Shown piece after piece: positions 47,388 through 55,769 of a stretch of 64,000 bases of DNA; within the stretch, counting starts at the first letter, position 1, and each line of letters begins with the position of its first letter. The notes below the pieces were generated by a model. That model was given only the letters and a program-made list of their open reading frames with translations. It ran no database searches and was not told the DNA's origin. The position numbers and the translations under genes were made by a program. This DNA comes from VAXT01 sp963698015. GTDB lineage: Bacteria; Actinomycetota; Thermoleophilia; Gaiellales; Gaiellaceae. The stretch spans positions 1,116,001-1,180,000 of the forward strand of contig OY969109.1 in assembly GCA_963698015.1 (NCBI GenBank), read 5' to 3'.

Positions 47388-48229
47388 GCCGCTTCCGCTA
47401 CGTCGTCGCCGACGTCTTCACGGACACCCCGCTGCAGGGCAACCAGGTGGCCGTGTTCACGGACGCACGCGAGATTCCCGAGGACAAGCTGCAGCCGATC
47501 GCGCGGGAGATGAACTACTCCGAGACCGTGTTCGTCTACAAGCCCGAGGGCGACGGGCACGCGAGGATCCGGATCTTCACGCCGACGATCGAGATGCCGT
47601 TCGCCGGTCACCCGATTCTGGGCACCGCGTTCATCCTCAGCGCGCCGCTCTCGCTCGAGGAGGTCAAGCTCGAGACCGGCGCGGGCCTCGTTCCCGTTCG
47701 GCTCGAGCGCGAGGACGGGCGGATCGTGTTCGGGCGCATGGAGCAGCCGCTGCCGAAGGTCGAGGCCTTCGACGGCGAGGATCGGCTCCTGGACATCCTG
47801 GGAGTGGGGCAGGCGGAGCTTCCGGTCGAGCTCTACGACAACGGCGTTCGGCACGTCTACGTGTGTCTCGGCTCGGAGGACGAGGTCGGGTCGCTGCAGC
47901 CGGACATGGCCCGCCTGGCTCTGGAGTCGGCCGCGCTCGGCTTCAACTGCTTCGCGGGCGAAGGCAGGCTGTGGAAGACCAGGATGTTCGCTCCGGCGGG
48001 CGGCGTGGCCGAGGATCCCGCGACCGGTTCGGCGGCCGGGCCGCTCGCGCTCCATCTCGCGCGCCACGGGCGGATCGCCTTCGGCGAGGAGATCGAGATC
48101 TCGCAGGGCGTCGAGGTCGGGCGCCCGTCGAAGCTCTACGCGCGGGTCGACGGCTCCGCGGACGAGGTGGAGCGCGTCGAGGTCGGCGGCTCGGCGGTCA
48201 CGGTCGCCCACGGCGAGCTCAGAATCTGA
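47384..48229 (+). CDS. PhzF-family isomerase/epimerase-like protein
   Basis: A 281-residue protein with the DAP-epimerase-like double fold. The N-terminus RYVVADVFTDTPLQGNQVAV, the catalytic-Glu region MNYSETVFV, IEMPFAGHPILGTAF and the C-terminal EDPATGSAAGPLA loop are all family marks. In phenazine makers PhzF isomerises DHHA, but no other phenazine genes are here, so the role is probably another isomerisation. TTG 47384 overlaps the VOC stop. The 3' end overlaps cytX by 94 bases on the opposite strand. Confidence 0.88.
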   Translation: MSRFRYVVADVFTDTPLQGNQVAVFTDAREIPEDKLQPIAREMNYSETVFVYKPEGDGHARIRIFTPTIEMPFAGHPILGTAFILSAPLSLEEVKLETGAGLVPVRLEREDGRIVFGRMEQPLPKVEAFDGEDRLLDILGVGQAELPVELYDNGVRHVYVCLGSEDEVGSLQPDMARLALESAALGFNCFAGEGRLWKTRMFAPAGGVAEDPATGSAAGPLALHLARHGRIAFGEEIEISQGVEVGRPSKLYARVDGSADEVERVEVGGSAVTVAHGELRI

Positions 48230-49578
48230 AAGAGGCCGGTCAGGACGAACGCGAGCGCGAAGCTCGGGACAGACGCGCCGATCTGGTACCCGGGCGCCGG
48301 CAGCTTCGCGATCAGGTCGCTCCAGAAGCCGAGCTCCGTCGGCTGGTAGAGCCACTCGTAGAGGAGGAAGCCGGCCGCCCAGGCGACGATCGGGCCCACG
48401 CGCACGCTCGGGCTGCCGAAGATGTCGTGCTCCGAGTAATGCGCCCCGTTCAGGAGCCAGTGCGCGACGAGCACTCCGAGGAGCGGGACGAAGACCGCTC
48501 CGAGCAGCAGCAGGAACCGCTGGTAGCTCCGCATGTCGATCGCCAAGGCACACGCGGTGGCCACGACCGAGGCGCCGGCGATGAGGACGCGCTGCGGGAC
48601 GCGTGACAGCAGGTTCTGCGTCGACACCGCCGACGAGTACACGTTCGCGAACGCCTCGTCGGTCTCGTCCACGGTCAACGCCAGGAGCGCCAGAGCGGCC
48701 GCCGCGCCTCCGCCGGCGATCGCGGTCAGGATCAGCTCCGGGTGATTCGGATCGACGCCGCGCGAGAGCACGAGGATCGAGCCGAAGGCGAACTGGAACA
48801 GGGTCGGGAGCAGGTAGCCGATCCCGACGCCGAAGAACGCGCTCCGCCGGTCGCGCGAGAAGCGCGTGTAGTCGGCGACGAGCGGCGCCCACGAGACAGT
48901 GACCGCGATCACCGTGTCCACCGCGAGCCAGAACGAGCCGTGGTGCGTGCCCGGGTGCGACCAGAGGTTGCCGAGGTTCGCGCCGTCGACGATCCACCAC
49001 GCGAGGTAGGCGACCGAGAGGGCGACCGCCCAGATCGCGAACTTGCGCACGAAGCGGCGGACGAAGCCGATCGGACCGAGCAGCGCCAGCGCGGCAGCGA
49101 GCCCGCCGAAGAGGAGTTTCCACGCCCAGGTTGCGTGGAACCCGAACAGCCGGTCGCAGAGCAGCCCCGCGGCGGTCGCGATCACGATCAGCTCGAAGAT
49201 CGCCCAGCCGAGGCACTGCGCGATGTTGAGCACAGTCGCGATGTACGAGCCGCGCTGCCCGAGCGGAGCCCGCTGGAGCACCATCGTCGGCACGCGCCCG
49301 TCCGCGCCGATCAGCGCAGCCAGCGCGAGCATCGAGTTCCCGATCAGCCCGCCGACGAGGGTCGCCGCCAGCGCGTCCTTCAGCGACAGGTCGAAGTAGG
49401 CCGGCAGCACGAGCACGAGCAGCGAGATGCCGAGGTTGATCCAGAGCAGCGTCGTGTCGACGAAACCGAGCACACGAAGCCGGTCCGGCACGGGCTCGAT
49501 TCCCCAGGCTGTGGCACGGGGGAACCCATGGTTCCCCCGTGGGCCCCCTCCTTTACGCATCCCTTCGTCCAGCGTCAT
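48136..49578 (-). CDS. cytX: hydroxymethylpyrimidine/thiamine-precursor transporter of the NCS1 family (CytX-like)
   Basis: A 480-residue nucleobase:cation symporter with about 12 helices (GFVDTTLLWINLGISLLVLV, NIAQCLGWAIFELIVIATA, VDETDEAFANVYSSAVSTQN). The conserved N-terminus WGIEPVPDRLRVLGF is typical of NCS1. The gene follows a TPP riboswitch, so its substrate should be a thiamine precursor such as HMP, as known for CytX. ATG 49578 has GGGAG upstream, adjacent to the hairpin at 49589-49605. The C-terminal tail after about residue 455 is Ser/Thr-rich. Confidence 0.88.
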   Translation of the reverse strand: MTLDEGMRKGGGPRGNHGFPRATAWGIEPVPDRLRVLGFVDTTLLWINLGISLLVLVLPAYFDLSLKDALAATLVGGLIGNSMLALAALIGADGRVPTMVLQRAPLGQRGSYIATVLNIAQCLGWAIFELIVIATAAGLLCDRLFGFHATWAWKLLFGGLAAALALLGPIGFVRRFVRKFAIWAVALSVAYLAWWIVDGANLGNLWSHPGTHHGSFWLAVDTVIAVTVSWAPLVADYTRFSRDRRSAFFGVGIGYLLPTLFQFAFGSILVLSRGVDPNHPELILTAIAGGGAAAALALLALTVDETDEAFANVYSSAVSTQNLLSRVPQRVLIAGASVVATACALAIDMRSYQRFLLLLGAVFVPLLGVLVAHWLLNGAHYSEHDIFGSPSVRVGPIVAWAAGFLLYEWLYQPTELGFWSDLIAKLPAPGYQIGASVPSFALAFVLTGLFQILSSPWATVTAEPPTSTRSTSSAEPSTRA

Positions 49579-49588
49579 CGAGGCTCCC

Positions 49589-49605
49589 GCCGGGCAAAGC
49601 CCGGC
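49589..49605 (-). promoter_or_regulatory. hairpin next to the cytX ribosome site
   Basis: GCCGGGC and GCCCGGC form a seven-base-pair stem with a three-base loop, ending at the GGGAG of the cytX ribosome site. It may be the expression platform through which the TPP aptamer controls translation. Confidence 0.5.
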
Positions 49606-49643
49606 TCCGCCAGAGGCACTGTCTGATCGCGAAGGCTCAAAAC

Positions 49644-49726
49644 GCACTCCCTTCGCCGGCATAACCCGGATCAGGTTCGACGGGTTTGATCTCAGCCGCT
49701 CTTGAGGCGGCACCCCGGTTCGGTCA
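49644..49726 (-). promoter_or_regulatory. TPP (thi-box) riboswitch
   Basis: On the minus strand the conserved THI core appears in order: GGGGTGCC (49708-49715), the P2/P3 part with GCTGAGAT (49689-49696), then GAACCTGATCCGGGTTATGC (49660-49679) and GGCGAAGGGAG (49647-49657). Spacing between elements fits the TPP aptamer. It precedes cytX by about 65 bases. It overlaps nothing coding on that strand. Confidence 0.92.
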
Positions 49727-49766
49727 CTCTACCGGTCTCTTGGGAATTTCCGACCGGCGAATCTGG

Positions 49767-50327
49767 ATGCTGGTTGCTCTCGCCGCGGCTCTGATCGTCG
49801 GGGCCGTGGGCGCGTGGTTCGCAGTCGCGACCGATGGAGCTGATACCCCCAACGTCACGATTGACGAGCGAACCGGTGCCTATCGGGGCGTTCGCTTCGG
49901 AACCTCTGAGAGAGACGTGATTCGCGCTCTTGGCAAGCCGGATCGCGAGCCCGGTTTCGCGCCGGCCGGTGAGAACCCCTCGGAGGTTGGTGTTCCGGAG
50001 TCGATACCCGCCGTCGGTCCCGGAGGACTATTGAAGTACAAAGGCGTCGGATTCCTCGGGACGCCTCAGGGCGGCGTCTACGCGTTCATCGTGACGCAGG
50101 CAGGTGCGACGACGAGGCGCGGCGTGTCGATTGGCGACCCGATGGACGTCGCGCGGAGCAAGTACGTGCTCGAATGCAGGGAGGTCGCGGGCGGCGAGTC
50201 GCTCTTCGGCCGGCAGGAGTTCTACCCCTCCTGCGGCGCTCGCCTCAGGAACGGCGTCCGCATCTGGTTCGGCCGCGATCCAATTCGCAGCATCACGCTC
50301 GTTTCTGCTTCACACCTTCAGTCCTGA
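49767..50327 (+). CDS. hypothetical membrane-anchored protein, 186 aa
   Basis: An N-terminal membrane helix (MLVALAAALIVGAVGAWFAV) is followed by an extracytoplasmic domain. It has VRFGTSERDVIRALGKPDRE, a SmpA/OmlA-like or BLIP-like hairpin pattern, and later FGRQEFYPSCGARL with two cysteines (about 135 and 153) that may bond. Starts at TTG 49740 or further up are possible; ATG 49767 begins the helix and avoids the riboswitch region. I cannot assign a function. Confidence 0.65.
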   Translation: MLVALAAALIVGAVGAWFAVATDGADTPNVTIDERTGAYRGVRFGTSERDVIRALGKPDREPGFAPAGENPSEVGVPESIPAVGPGGLLKYKGVGFLGTPQGGVYAFIVTQAGATTRRGVSIGDPMDVARSKYVLECREVAGGESLFGRQEFYPSCGARLRNGVRIWFGRDPIRSITLVSASHLQS

Positions 50328-50343
50328 TCGGAGGTCGAGGCGC

Positions 50344-51372
50344 TTAGGAGAGGGCCGTCAGGCGGGTCGCAGTCGCCTTGAACTCCGCGACGACGACGTC
50401 GCGCTCCTTCAGCCCGAGCCGCTCCGCGGACACGGCCGTGATCTCGGCGGTCAGTGGGCCGACCCGGACTCGACGGCGGTTCCCGACCGGCACGATGCTC
50501 TCGATCGGCGCTCGCACCCGGTTCTGGGCCGAATCCCCGGTCTCTGTCCTCGAGAGCGAGATTTCCCACGGATGGACGACGACTCCGACCGGGCCGTTCG
50601 CCTCGTCCGTGGACACGATCGTCACGCCCGAGTCGAGCACGACCTCGGTCAGGCCGTCCACACGGACCCGCGCGTTGCCCGTGAGCAGGTTCCCGCCCGC
50701 GAGCTCCGCGACGAACGGCGTCGCCGGTGCGGCGATCAGCTCTTCGGCGGTCCCGGTCTGGACGATGCGCCCCTCGACGAGCACCGCGATCCGGTCGGCC
50801 AGCGCTGCCGCGTCCAGGAAATCGTGCGTGACGAGGATCGACGGGAGCCCGAGTTCGCGCAGGAGCGTGCGCAGCTCGGCCCGGACGCGTCCGCGCGTGT
50901 GCGGATCGAGCGCGGCCATCGGCTCGTCGAGAAGCAGGATCTGCGGCTTGTGCGCGAGCGCCCGCGCCAGAGCGACCCGCTGTCGTTCCCCACCCGACAG
51001 CTCGGTCGGCTTTGCCTTCGCCAGGTCGCCGATCCCGAGCCGCTCGAGCAGATCGCCCGGATCGCCTCCGGCGAAGGCCACGTTGCGCTCGACCGACAGG
51101 TGCGGGAACAGGGCGTACTCCTGGAACACGTAGCCCACGGCGCGCTCCTCGGGCCGGCGGTCGATCCGCTGCTCGCTGTCGAACCAGACCTCGCCGTTCG
51201 CCGCGACGAGCCTGCTCTTCGGCTTCGCCAGCCCTGCGATCGCGCGCAGGACGGTCGTCTTGCCCGCGCCGGAGGGGCCGACGAGGGCGACCGTCTCGGC
51301 CCCGACGTCGAGCGCTACCTCGACGTCGAAGTCACGAGTCGGAACCTTGAGATCGAGCCGAGCCGTGCCCAT
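50344..51372 (-). CDS. modC: molybdate ABC transporter ATP-binding protein
   Basis: A 342-residue ATPase with Walker A LVGPSGAGKTT, Q-loop VFQEYALFPHLSV, signature LSGGERQRVALARAL, Walker B LLLDEPMAALD and H-loop VTHDFLD. A C-terminal Mop/TOBE region (VRAPIESIVPVGNRRRVRV, EFKATATRL) is the regulatory oxyanion-binding part typical of ModC. ATG 51372 lies inside modB, an overlap of 58 bases. Encoded with modA and modB, it imports molybdate (or tungstate) for molybdoenzymes. Confidence 0.9.
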   Translation of the reverse strand: MGTARLDLKVPTRDFDVEVALDVGAETVALVGPSGAGKTTVLRAIAGLAKPKSRLVAANGEVWFDSEQRIDRRPEERAVGYVFQEYALFPHLSVERNVAFAGGDPGDLLERLGIGDLAKAKPTELSGGERQRVALARALAHKPQILLLDEPMAALDPHTRGRVRAELRTLLRELGLPSILVTHDFLDAAALADRIAVLVEGRIVQTGTAEELIAAPATPFVAELAGGNLLTGNARVRVDGLTEVVLDSGVTIVSTDEANGPVGVVVHPWEISLSRTETGDSAQNRVRAPIESIVPVGNRRRVRVGPLTAEITAVSAERLGLKERDVVVAEFKATATRLTALS

Positions 51373-52139
51373 GTGAAGACCTTGAGGCCGACGAGTATCG
51401 CCGCTCCGAGGAGGATGAAGAGCGCGCTGATCGCCAGCGCGACGTCGAAGTCCTGGTCGAGCTCCGCGTAGATCGCCAGCGGCAGCGTCTGGGTGACCCC
51501 CTGCAGGCTGCCGGCGAAGATCAGCGTCGCGCCGAACTCGCCGAGCCCACGGGCCAGTGCAAGCGCGGACGCGGCGCCGAGCCCACCGGCCGCGAGCGGC
51601 AGGGCGATTCGCCCGAACACGCGCCACGGCCCTGCGCCGAGCGTGCGTGCGGCGGAGATCAGGTTCTCGTCCACGCTCTCGAAGGCAGCGATCGCCCCGC
51701 GCAGGTAGAAGGGGCTCTCGACGAAGGCGACGGCGAGCACGACCGCGGTCTGCGTGAACCCGATCTGGATCCCGAGCGCGTCCATCTGCTTGCCGAGCAG
51801 TCCGAAGCGGCCGAACGCGGCGAGGAGCGCGATGCCCGCGACCGCCGGCGGCAGCACGAGCGGCAGCTCGATCAGGGTCAGCACCGCGCTTCGCCCCCAA
51901 AAGCGCTTGCGCGCGAGCAGATAGGCGGTCGGAGTGCCGAAGACGAGGACGGAGATGTGCGCGATCGCGCTCGTCTTCAGGCTGACGATCAACGCATCTC
52001 TCGCGACGTCGTTGCCGAGCTGCGCGAAGAGCTCCCGTATCGGGATCCGCAAGAAGATCGCGACGACCGGGAGGAGCAGGAAGACGAAGGCCACGGCGGC
52101 GGCGATCGCGGTCGTCAGCGCGAAGAGGAACCGGCTCAC
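51315..52139 (-). CDS. modB: molybdate ABC transporter permease
   Basis: A 274-residue permease with about six helices and the ModB/CysT-type EAA loop (ENLISAARTLGAGPWRVFGR). ELPLVLPPAVAGIALLAAFG and RGLGEFGATLIFAGSLQGVT are near-invariant ModB stretches. GTG 52139 overlaps the modA stop by four bases. Confidence 0.93.
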   Translation of the reverse strand: MSRFLFALTTAIAAAVAFVFLLLPVVAIFLRIPIRELFAQLGNDVARDALIVSLKTSAIAHISVLVFGTPTAYLLARKRFWGRSAVLTLIELPLVLPPAVAGIALLAAFGRFGLLGKQMDALGIQIGFTQTAVVLAVAFVESPFYLRGAIAAFESVDENLISAARTLGAGPWRVFGRIALPLAAGGLGAASALALARGLGEFGATLIFAGSLQGVTQTLPLAIYAELDQDFDVALAISALFILLGAAILVGLKVFTWARLGSISRFRLVTSTSR

Positions 52140-52864
52140 TTCTGCTTCGGCAGCCCGAACCCCGCGCGCTTCAGGAGCAGGCGGCCCCGCTTCGAGGTCA
52201 CCTTGCGGATGAACGAGCGTGCCTCGACCCGGCGGGGGGTCGAGCTGACCATCGCGAGCTGGTAGCGGATCGACGGCTGCGCCCAGCCCGGAATCTGGAT
52301 CTTCGTCACCTTCGAGGCGACCGGCTTGGCGTCGGTGACGTACACGAAGCCGGCATCGGCCTCGCCGAGCGCGACTTTGGCCACGATGCCCTTGACGTCG
52401 GTTTCCTGGCTGACGACGTTGTGCATCACGGCGTCGGTGATGCCGAGGGTGTCGAGGAGCTGGCGCGTGTACGAGCCGATCGGCACTCCGCGATCGCCGA
52501 TCACGACCTTGACGCCTGGGCGCCGCAGGTCGTAGACCGTGTGCAGCTGCGCCGGGTTGGACTTGGGGACGATCACGACCAGCTTGTTCGTCGCGAACGT
52601 GATCGGCTTCTTGATGAGGCCGTCGTGATACAGGAGCTGTGGGTACTTCGGGCTCGCCGCCGCGTAGACGTCGGCCGGCGCGCCCTGCCGGATCTGGAGT
52701 GCGAGCTGGTCCGAGCCGGCGAAGCTGTAGCGAGGCGTCCTGTCGATCCTCGGAAAGACCTCGGTCAGCGACGCGGCCGCGTAGACGGTGAAGTTCCCGC
52801 CGGCGCCGGTCGCGCTCGGGAGCGCGAGCGCGACGAGCGCGAAGAGGACGGCGAGCGCTCTCAT
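52136..52864 (-). CDS. modA: molybdate-binding periplasmic/extracellular protein
   Basis: A 242-residue binding protein with a secretory signal (AVLFALVALALPSATGAGG) and no lipobox Cys. The ligand region has VYAAASLTEVFPRI, YSFAGSDQLALQIRQGAPAD and DAGFVYVTDAKPV, matching the Ser/Ala/Tyr-rich molybdate pocket. Without lipid anchor it must be held by other means in a Gram-positive-type envelope. It overlaps the regulator gene by four bases. Confidence 0.9.
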   Translation of the reverse strand: MRALAVLFALVALALPSATGAGGNFTVYAAASLTEVFPRIDRTPRYSFAGSDQLALQIRQGAPADVYAAASPKYPQLLYHDGLIKKPITFATNKLVVIVPKSNPAQLHTVYDLRRPGVKVVIGDRGVPIGSYTRQLLDTLGITDAVMHNVVSQETDVKGIVAKVALGEADAGFVYVTDAKPVASKVTKIQIPGWAQPSIRYQLAMVSSTPRRVEARSFIRKVTSKRGRLLLKRAGFGLPKQK

Positions 52865-53235
52865 CGCTCGATCATGATCGACGTGGCCTTGACGACCGCG
52901 GTCGCCGAGTCGCCGGGCGCGAGGGCCAGCTCCTCAGCGGCCTCGCGGGTGATCACGGAGACGATCCGGAACGGGCCGGCCACGAGCTCGACCTGCGCGA
53001 GCAGGCCTTCGATCTTCACCTCGCGTACGGTCCCGGTCAGCCGGTTCCGGGCGGAGAGGTCGTGGTGGAGCGACCCCCCGCGGAGCCGCTCCACCTCGCT
53101 CGCGGAGACGACGCGCCGGTTGGCGCGGTCCCGATGCGTGCGGATACGCCCCTGGCGGTCCCAGCGCCGGAGCGTGTCGATGCTGATGCCGAGGCGGAGT
53201 GCAGCCTCCCCAGCGGTGTACGTCTGCCTAGGCAT
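52861..53235 (-). CDS. MerR/excisionase-type HTH fused to TOBE domain (molybdate-responsive regulator)
   Basis: A 124-residue protein. Residues 5-50 are a MerR-like HTH (YTAGEAALRLGISIDTLRRW, VVSASEVERL). Residues 60-122 form a TOBE/Mop domain (ARNRLTGTVREVKIEGLLAQ, SVITREAAEELALAPGDSA) that binds molybdate. It is the first gene of the mod operon and functionally replaces ModE. Twin palindromes at 53225-53245 overlap its start codon, implying autoregulation. Confidence 0.85.
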   Translation of the reverse strand: MPRQTYTAGEAALRLGISIDTLRRWDRQGRIRTHRDRANRRVVSASEVERLRGGSLHHDLSARNRLTGTVREVKIEGLLAQVELVAGPFRIVSVITREAAEELALAPGDSATAVVKATSIMIER

Positions 53236-53245
53236 CGCCTAGGCA
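53225..53245. promoter_or_regulatory. tandem GCCTAGGC palindromes at the mod operon start
   Basis: TGCCTAGGCA (53225-53234) is a perfect palindrome and GCCTAGGC recurs at 53237-53244, 11-12 bp later. The first overlaps the ATG of the HTH-TOBE gene. They are the probable operator of the molybdate regulator. Confidence 0.65.
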
Positions 53246-53253
53246 ACACTACA

Positions 53254-54195
53254 TCAGAACGTCGCGTCCTTCACGCCGGTCGCGATCAGGATCAGGATCG
53301 CGGCCGCGAGGCACAGCCGGTAGACCACGAAGACTGTGTAGTCGTGCTTCCGCAGGTAGCCGAGGAGCAGGTCGATGGCGATCAGCCCGACGCCCGCAGC
53401 GGCGACCGTGCCGACGAGGAACGGGCCCTCCCAGCCGGATGGGAGAGTCCCGAACGCAATGTTCTTCACGCCCTTGTAGAGGACTGCGCCGAACACGACC
53501 GGAATTAGCAGGAAGAACGAGAGGCGCGCGGCGCTGTCGCGGTCCAGCTTGAGGAAGCGTCCAGCCGTGATCGTGATACCCGAGCGCGAGACGCCCGGCA
53601 TGAGCGCGATCGCCTGAGCGGCGCCGACTCCGAGGGCGGTCCAGAGACCGATGTCCTCGAGCTTGCGGTCCTGCGCACTACGGTCGGCGACGTACAGGAG
53701 CACGCCGAAGACGGCGAGGTTGATTGCGATCTGCCACGGGTTGCCGAGGTGCTTCTCGATCGTCTGCTCGCCCAGGGCGCCGGCGAGCGCGGCAGGGATC
53801 GTCGCGATGAAGATCAGCCAGGCGATCTTCTCTTCAGCGGTCTCGATCGACCTGCGCCCGACGGAGCGGAACCACGCGCGGACGAAAATTACGAGCTCCG
53901 ACCAGAAGTAGACGACCACGGACACGAGAGTCCCCAGGTGGAGCGCCACGTCGAACGTCTTGTTGAAGTCCTCGTGCGTCTCCAGGTAGTGCCAGTTCCC
54001 GATCCACGGGACGAGGATCAGGTGGCCCGACGAGGAGATCGGCAGCAGCTCGGTTGCGCCCTGGACGACCCCGAGCGTGAACGCCTGCCAGTCGGAGAGC
54101 TTGCCCGCCTGCTCGCCCACGCCGAGGGCAGCGAGGACGACCGCGACGGTTAGGAGCGCGGCAGCGGAGCCGTAGACGAGAGCGCGCCGCCGCAT
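53254..54195 (-). CDS. uppP: undecaprenyl-diphosphatase (BacA/UppP)
   Basis: It recycles the undecaprenyl carrier lipid for cell-wall synthesis and gives bacitracin tolerance. The 313-residue membrane protein has both catalytic motifs: QGATELLPISSSGHL (Glu/Ser) and PGVSRSGITI, with about eight helices. An N-terminal helix before the first motif is longer than in E. coli UppP. ATG 54195 is preferred to TTG 54204. Confidence 0.93.
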   Translation of the reverse strand: MRRRALVYGSAAALLTVAVVLAALGVGEQAGKLSDWQAFTLGVVQGATELLPISSSGHLILVPWIGNWHYLETHEDFNKTFDVALHLGTLVSVVVYFWSELVIFVRAWFRSVGRRSIETAEEKIAWLIFIATIPAALAGALGEQTIEKHLGNPWQIAINLAVFGVLLYVADRSAQDRKLEDIGLWTALGVGAAQAIALMPGVSRSGITITAGRFLKLDRDSAARLSFFLLIPVVFGAVLYKGVKNIAFGTLPSGWEGPFLVGTVAAAGVGLIAIDLLLGYLRKHDYTVFVVYRLCLAAAILILIATGVKDATF

Positions 54196-54299
54196 CGGCC
54201 ACAACGTACTGGACCACCGTCGAAAACGGAACCGACAACCGTTCCTGTGATCGGTTGGTGAAGATCCAGCCGCCGCCGGGTGAGAATCGGCTCAGAGAC

Positions 54300-54319
54300 T
54301 TTTCCACATGTGTGGAAAA
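54300..54319. promoter_or_regulatory. inverted pair of DnaA-box-like 9-mers
   Basis: TTTTCCACA (54300-54308) and TGTGGAAAA (54311-54319) are perfect inverted copies two bases apart. Each differs from the DnaA box TTATCCACA by one base. It lies 31 bp upstream of the CYTH-CHAD gene; function unproven. Confidence 0.4.
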
Positions 54320-54350
54320 CCTTGGCTCGAGGACGCTTTACGATGAGCAC

Positions 54351-55769
54351 GTGCCGCGCAAGACGCTTCAGTACGAGTCCGGAGAACCGTTCGAGCTGCC
54401 CGCGCTTCGGGGCCGGGCCCTTCCGCGACGCGACTTCCAGGAGACCTTCTACGACACCACAGGAGGACGGCTCGGGCTCGCCGGCTTCGTGTTGCGGCGC
54501 CGGATCGAGAATGGCAAAGGCATCTGGCGGCTGAGCGTCGTCTGCGACGGGATCACGACGCTCGACGCCGAGGCGCCCGGCGGCCCCGTCGGCCCGCCGG
54601 AGGAGCTGCGTGAGCTCGTCTCGGCTGCCTCGGCCGGGTTCGAGCTGGCCCCGGTGCTGCACGCCCGGACGCACGCGACCGGGCTGCGCGTCAAGAAGGG
54701 AAGCCGGTCGCTCGCCAAGATCAGCGTCGCCTCGATCGCGCTGCTCGACGGACAGCGCGCGACGAGCTCGTTCAGCGAGATCGAGCTCGAGCAGCTTGCA
54801 GCCGATCGCAAGGAGCTGGCTCGGCTCGAGGCGGCCCTGCTGAAGGCGGGCGCCGAGAAGATGGACGGCACCGGGCCGCTGGAGCAGGCTCTCGCCCGCG
54901 AGCCGCAGCCCGAGCTTCCGCTTCCCTCGTCCGAGCTCGAGCAGTTGCGGCCGTATCTCCGCCACCAGTACGCGCGCATGCTCGCCCACGACCCCGGCGT
55001 GCGGGTCGGCAGCGAGCCCGAGGATCTGCACCAGCTCCGAGTCGCGACGCGGCGGCTGCGCTCCGTCCTGAAGACCTCAGCGCCGATCCTCGACCGCGCG
55101 TGGGTGGACGAGATCCGAGGCGAGCTCGCCTGGCTCGGCGGTGAGCTCGGCCCCGCACGCGACCTCGACGTGCTGATTCCATACCTGCGGCAGGAGGCTG
55201 GAAGCCTGGATCCGGCCGACCGCAAGGCGCTCGCTCCGCTGTTCAAGAAGCTCCAGCTGCAGCACGCCTCGGCAAGGAGAGCCGTTCTCAAGGCGTTGCG
55301 CAGCGAGCGCTACCTGGCGCTGCTCGCGTCGATCGAAGCAGCCGCCGCCGGCCCGCCACCGGGAGGGACCGGCTCGCTTCGGACCGAGGTCAAGAACGAG
55401 TTCAAGAAGCTGAGGAAGGCGATGGGCGCCGTGGACGCGGACCCGACTGACGAGGCGATCCACCAGGCGCGGATCAGAGGCAAGCGGGCCCGCTACGCGA
55501 CCGAGCTGCTCGAGGACGAGCTGGGTAAGCCGGGCGCGAAGCTGGTCGCCGCCGCGAAGGACTTCCAGGACGCGGCCGGCGAGCATCACGACGCCGTCGT
55601 CGCCGAGACACGGATCCGCGCCCTGCTGCGCGGCGTCCGCGCGCAGCGAACAGCGCTCGCGGCAGGCATGCTCATCAGCCGTCAACGGCAGCGGCGGGAG
55701 GCGGCCGCGCAGGCGCTCCCCAAGGCCTGGCGCCGCTTCGAGGAGGCGGCCGGGAAGGTGTGGGCCTGA
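54351..55769 (+). CDS. CYTH-CHAD domain protein (polyphosphate-associated)
   Basis: A 472-residue cytosolic protein. The N-terminal CYTH-like domain (about 1-190) contains ETFYDTTGGRLGLAGFVLRR and SFSEIELEQL, the acidic/basic tunnel for triphosphate. The CHAD domain (about 215-470) has the conserved His/Arg helices YARMLAHDP, EDLHQLRVATRRLRS, and EAIHQARIRGKRARYATELL. CHAD domains bind polyphosphate granules and CYTH domains hydrolyse tripolyphosphate. It sits with Nudix, SixA, ppx and ppk1 genes, fitting that role. GTG 54351 starts the family domain. Confidence 0.87.
   Translation: MPRKTLQYESGEPFELPALRGRALPRRDFQETFYDTTGGRLGLAGFVLRRRIENGKGIWRLSVVCDGITTLDAEAPGGPVGPPEELRELVSAASAGFELAPVLHARTHATGLRVKKGSRSLAKISVASIALLDGQRATSSFSEIELEQLAADRKELARLEAALLKAGAEKMDGTGPLEQALAREPQPELPLPSSELEQLRPYLRHQYARMLAHDPGVRVGSEPEDLHQLRVATRRLRSVLKTSAPILDRAWVDEIRGELAWLGGELGPARDLDVLIPYLRQEAGSLDPADRKALAPLFKKLQLQHASARRAVLKALRSERYLALLASIEAAAAGPPPGGTGSLRTEVKNEFKKLRKAMGAVDADPTDEAIHQARIRGKRARYATELLEDELGKPGAKLVAAAKDFQDAAGEHHDAVVAETRIRALLRGVRAQRTALAAGMLISRQRQRREAAAQALPKAWRRFEEAAGKVWA

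Noticed and set aside
47384..48229. Phenazine biosynthesis cluster.
   Set aside because: Only a single PhzF-family gene is present; such genes are common outside phenazine pathways.
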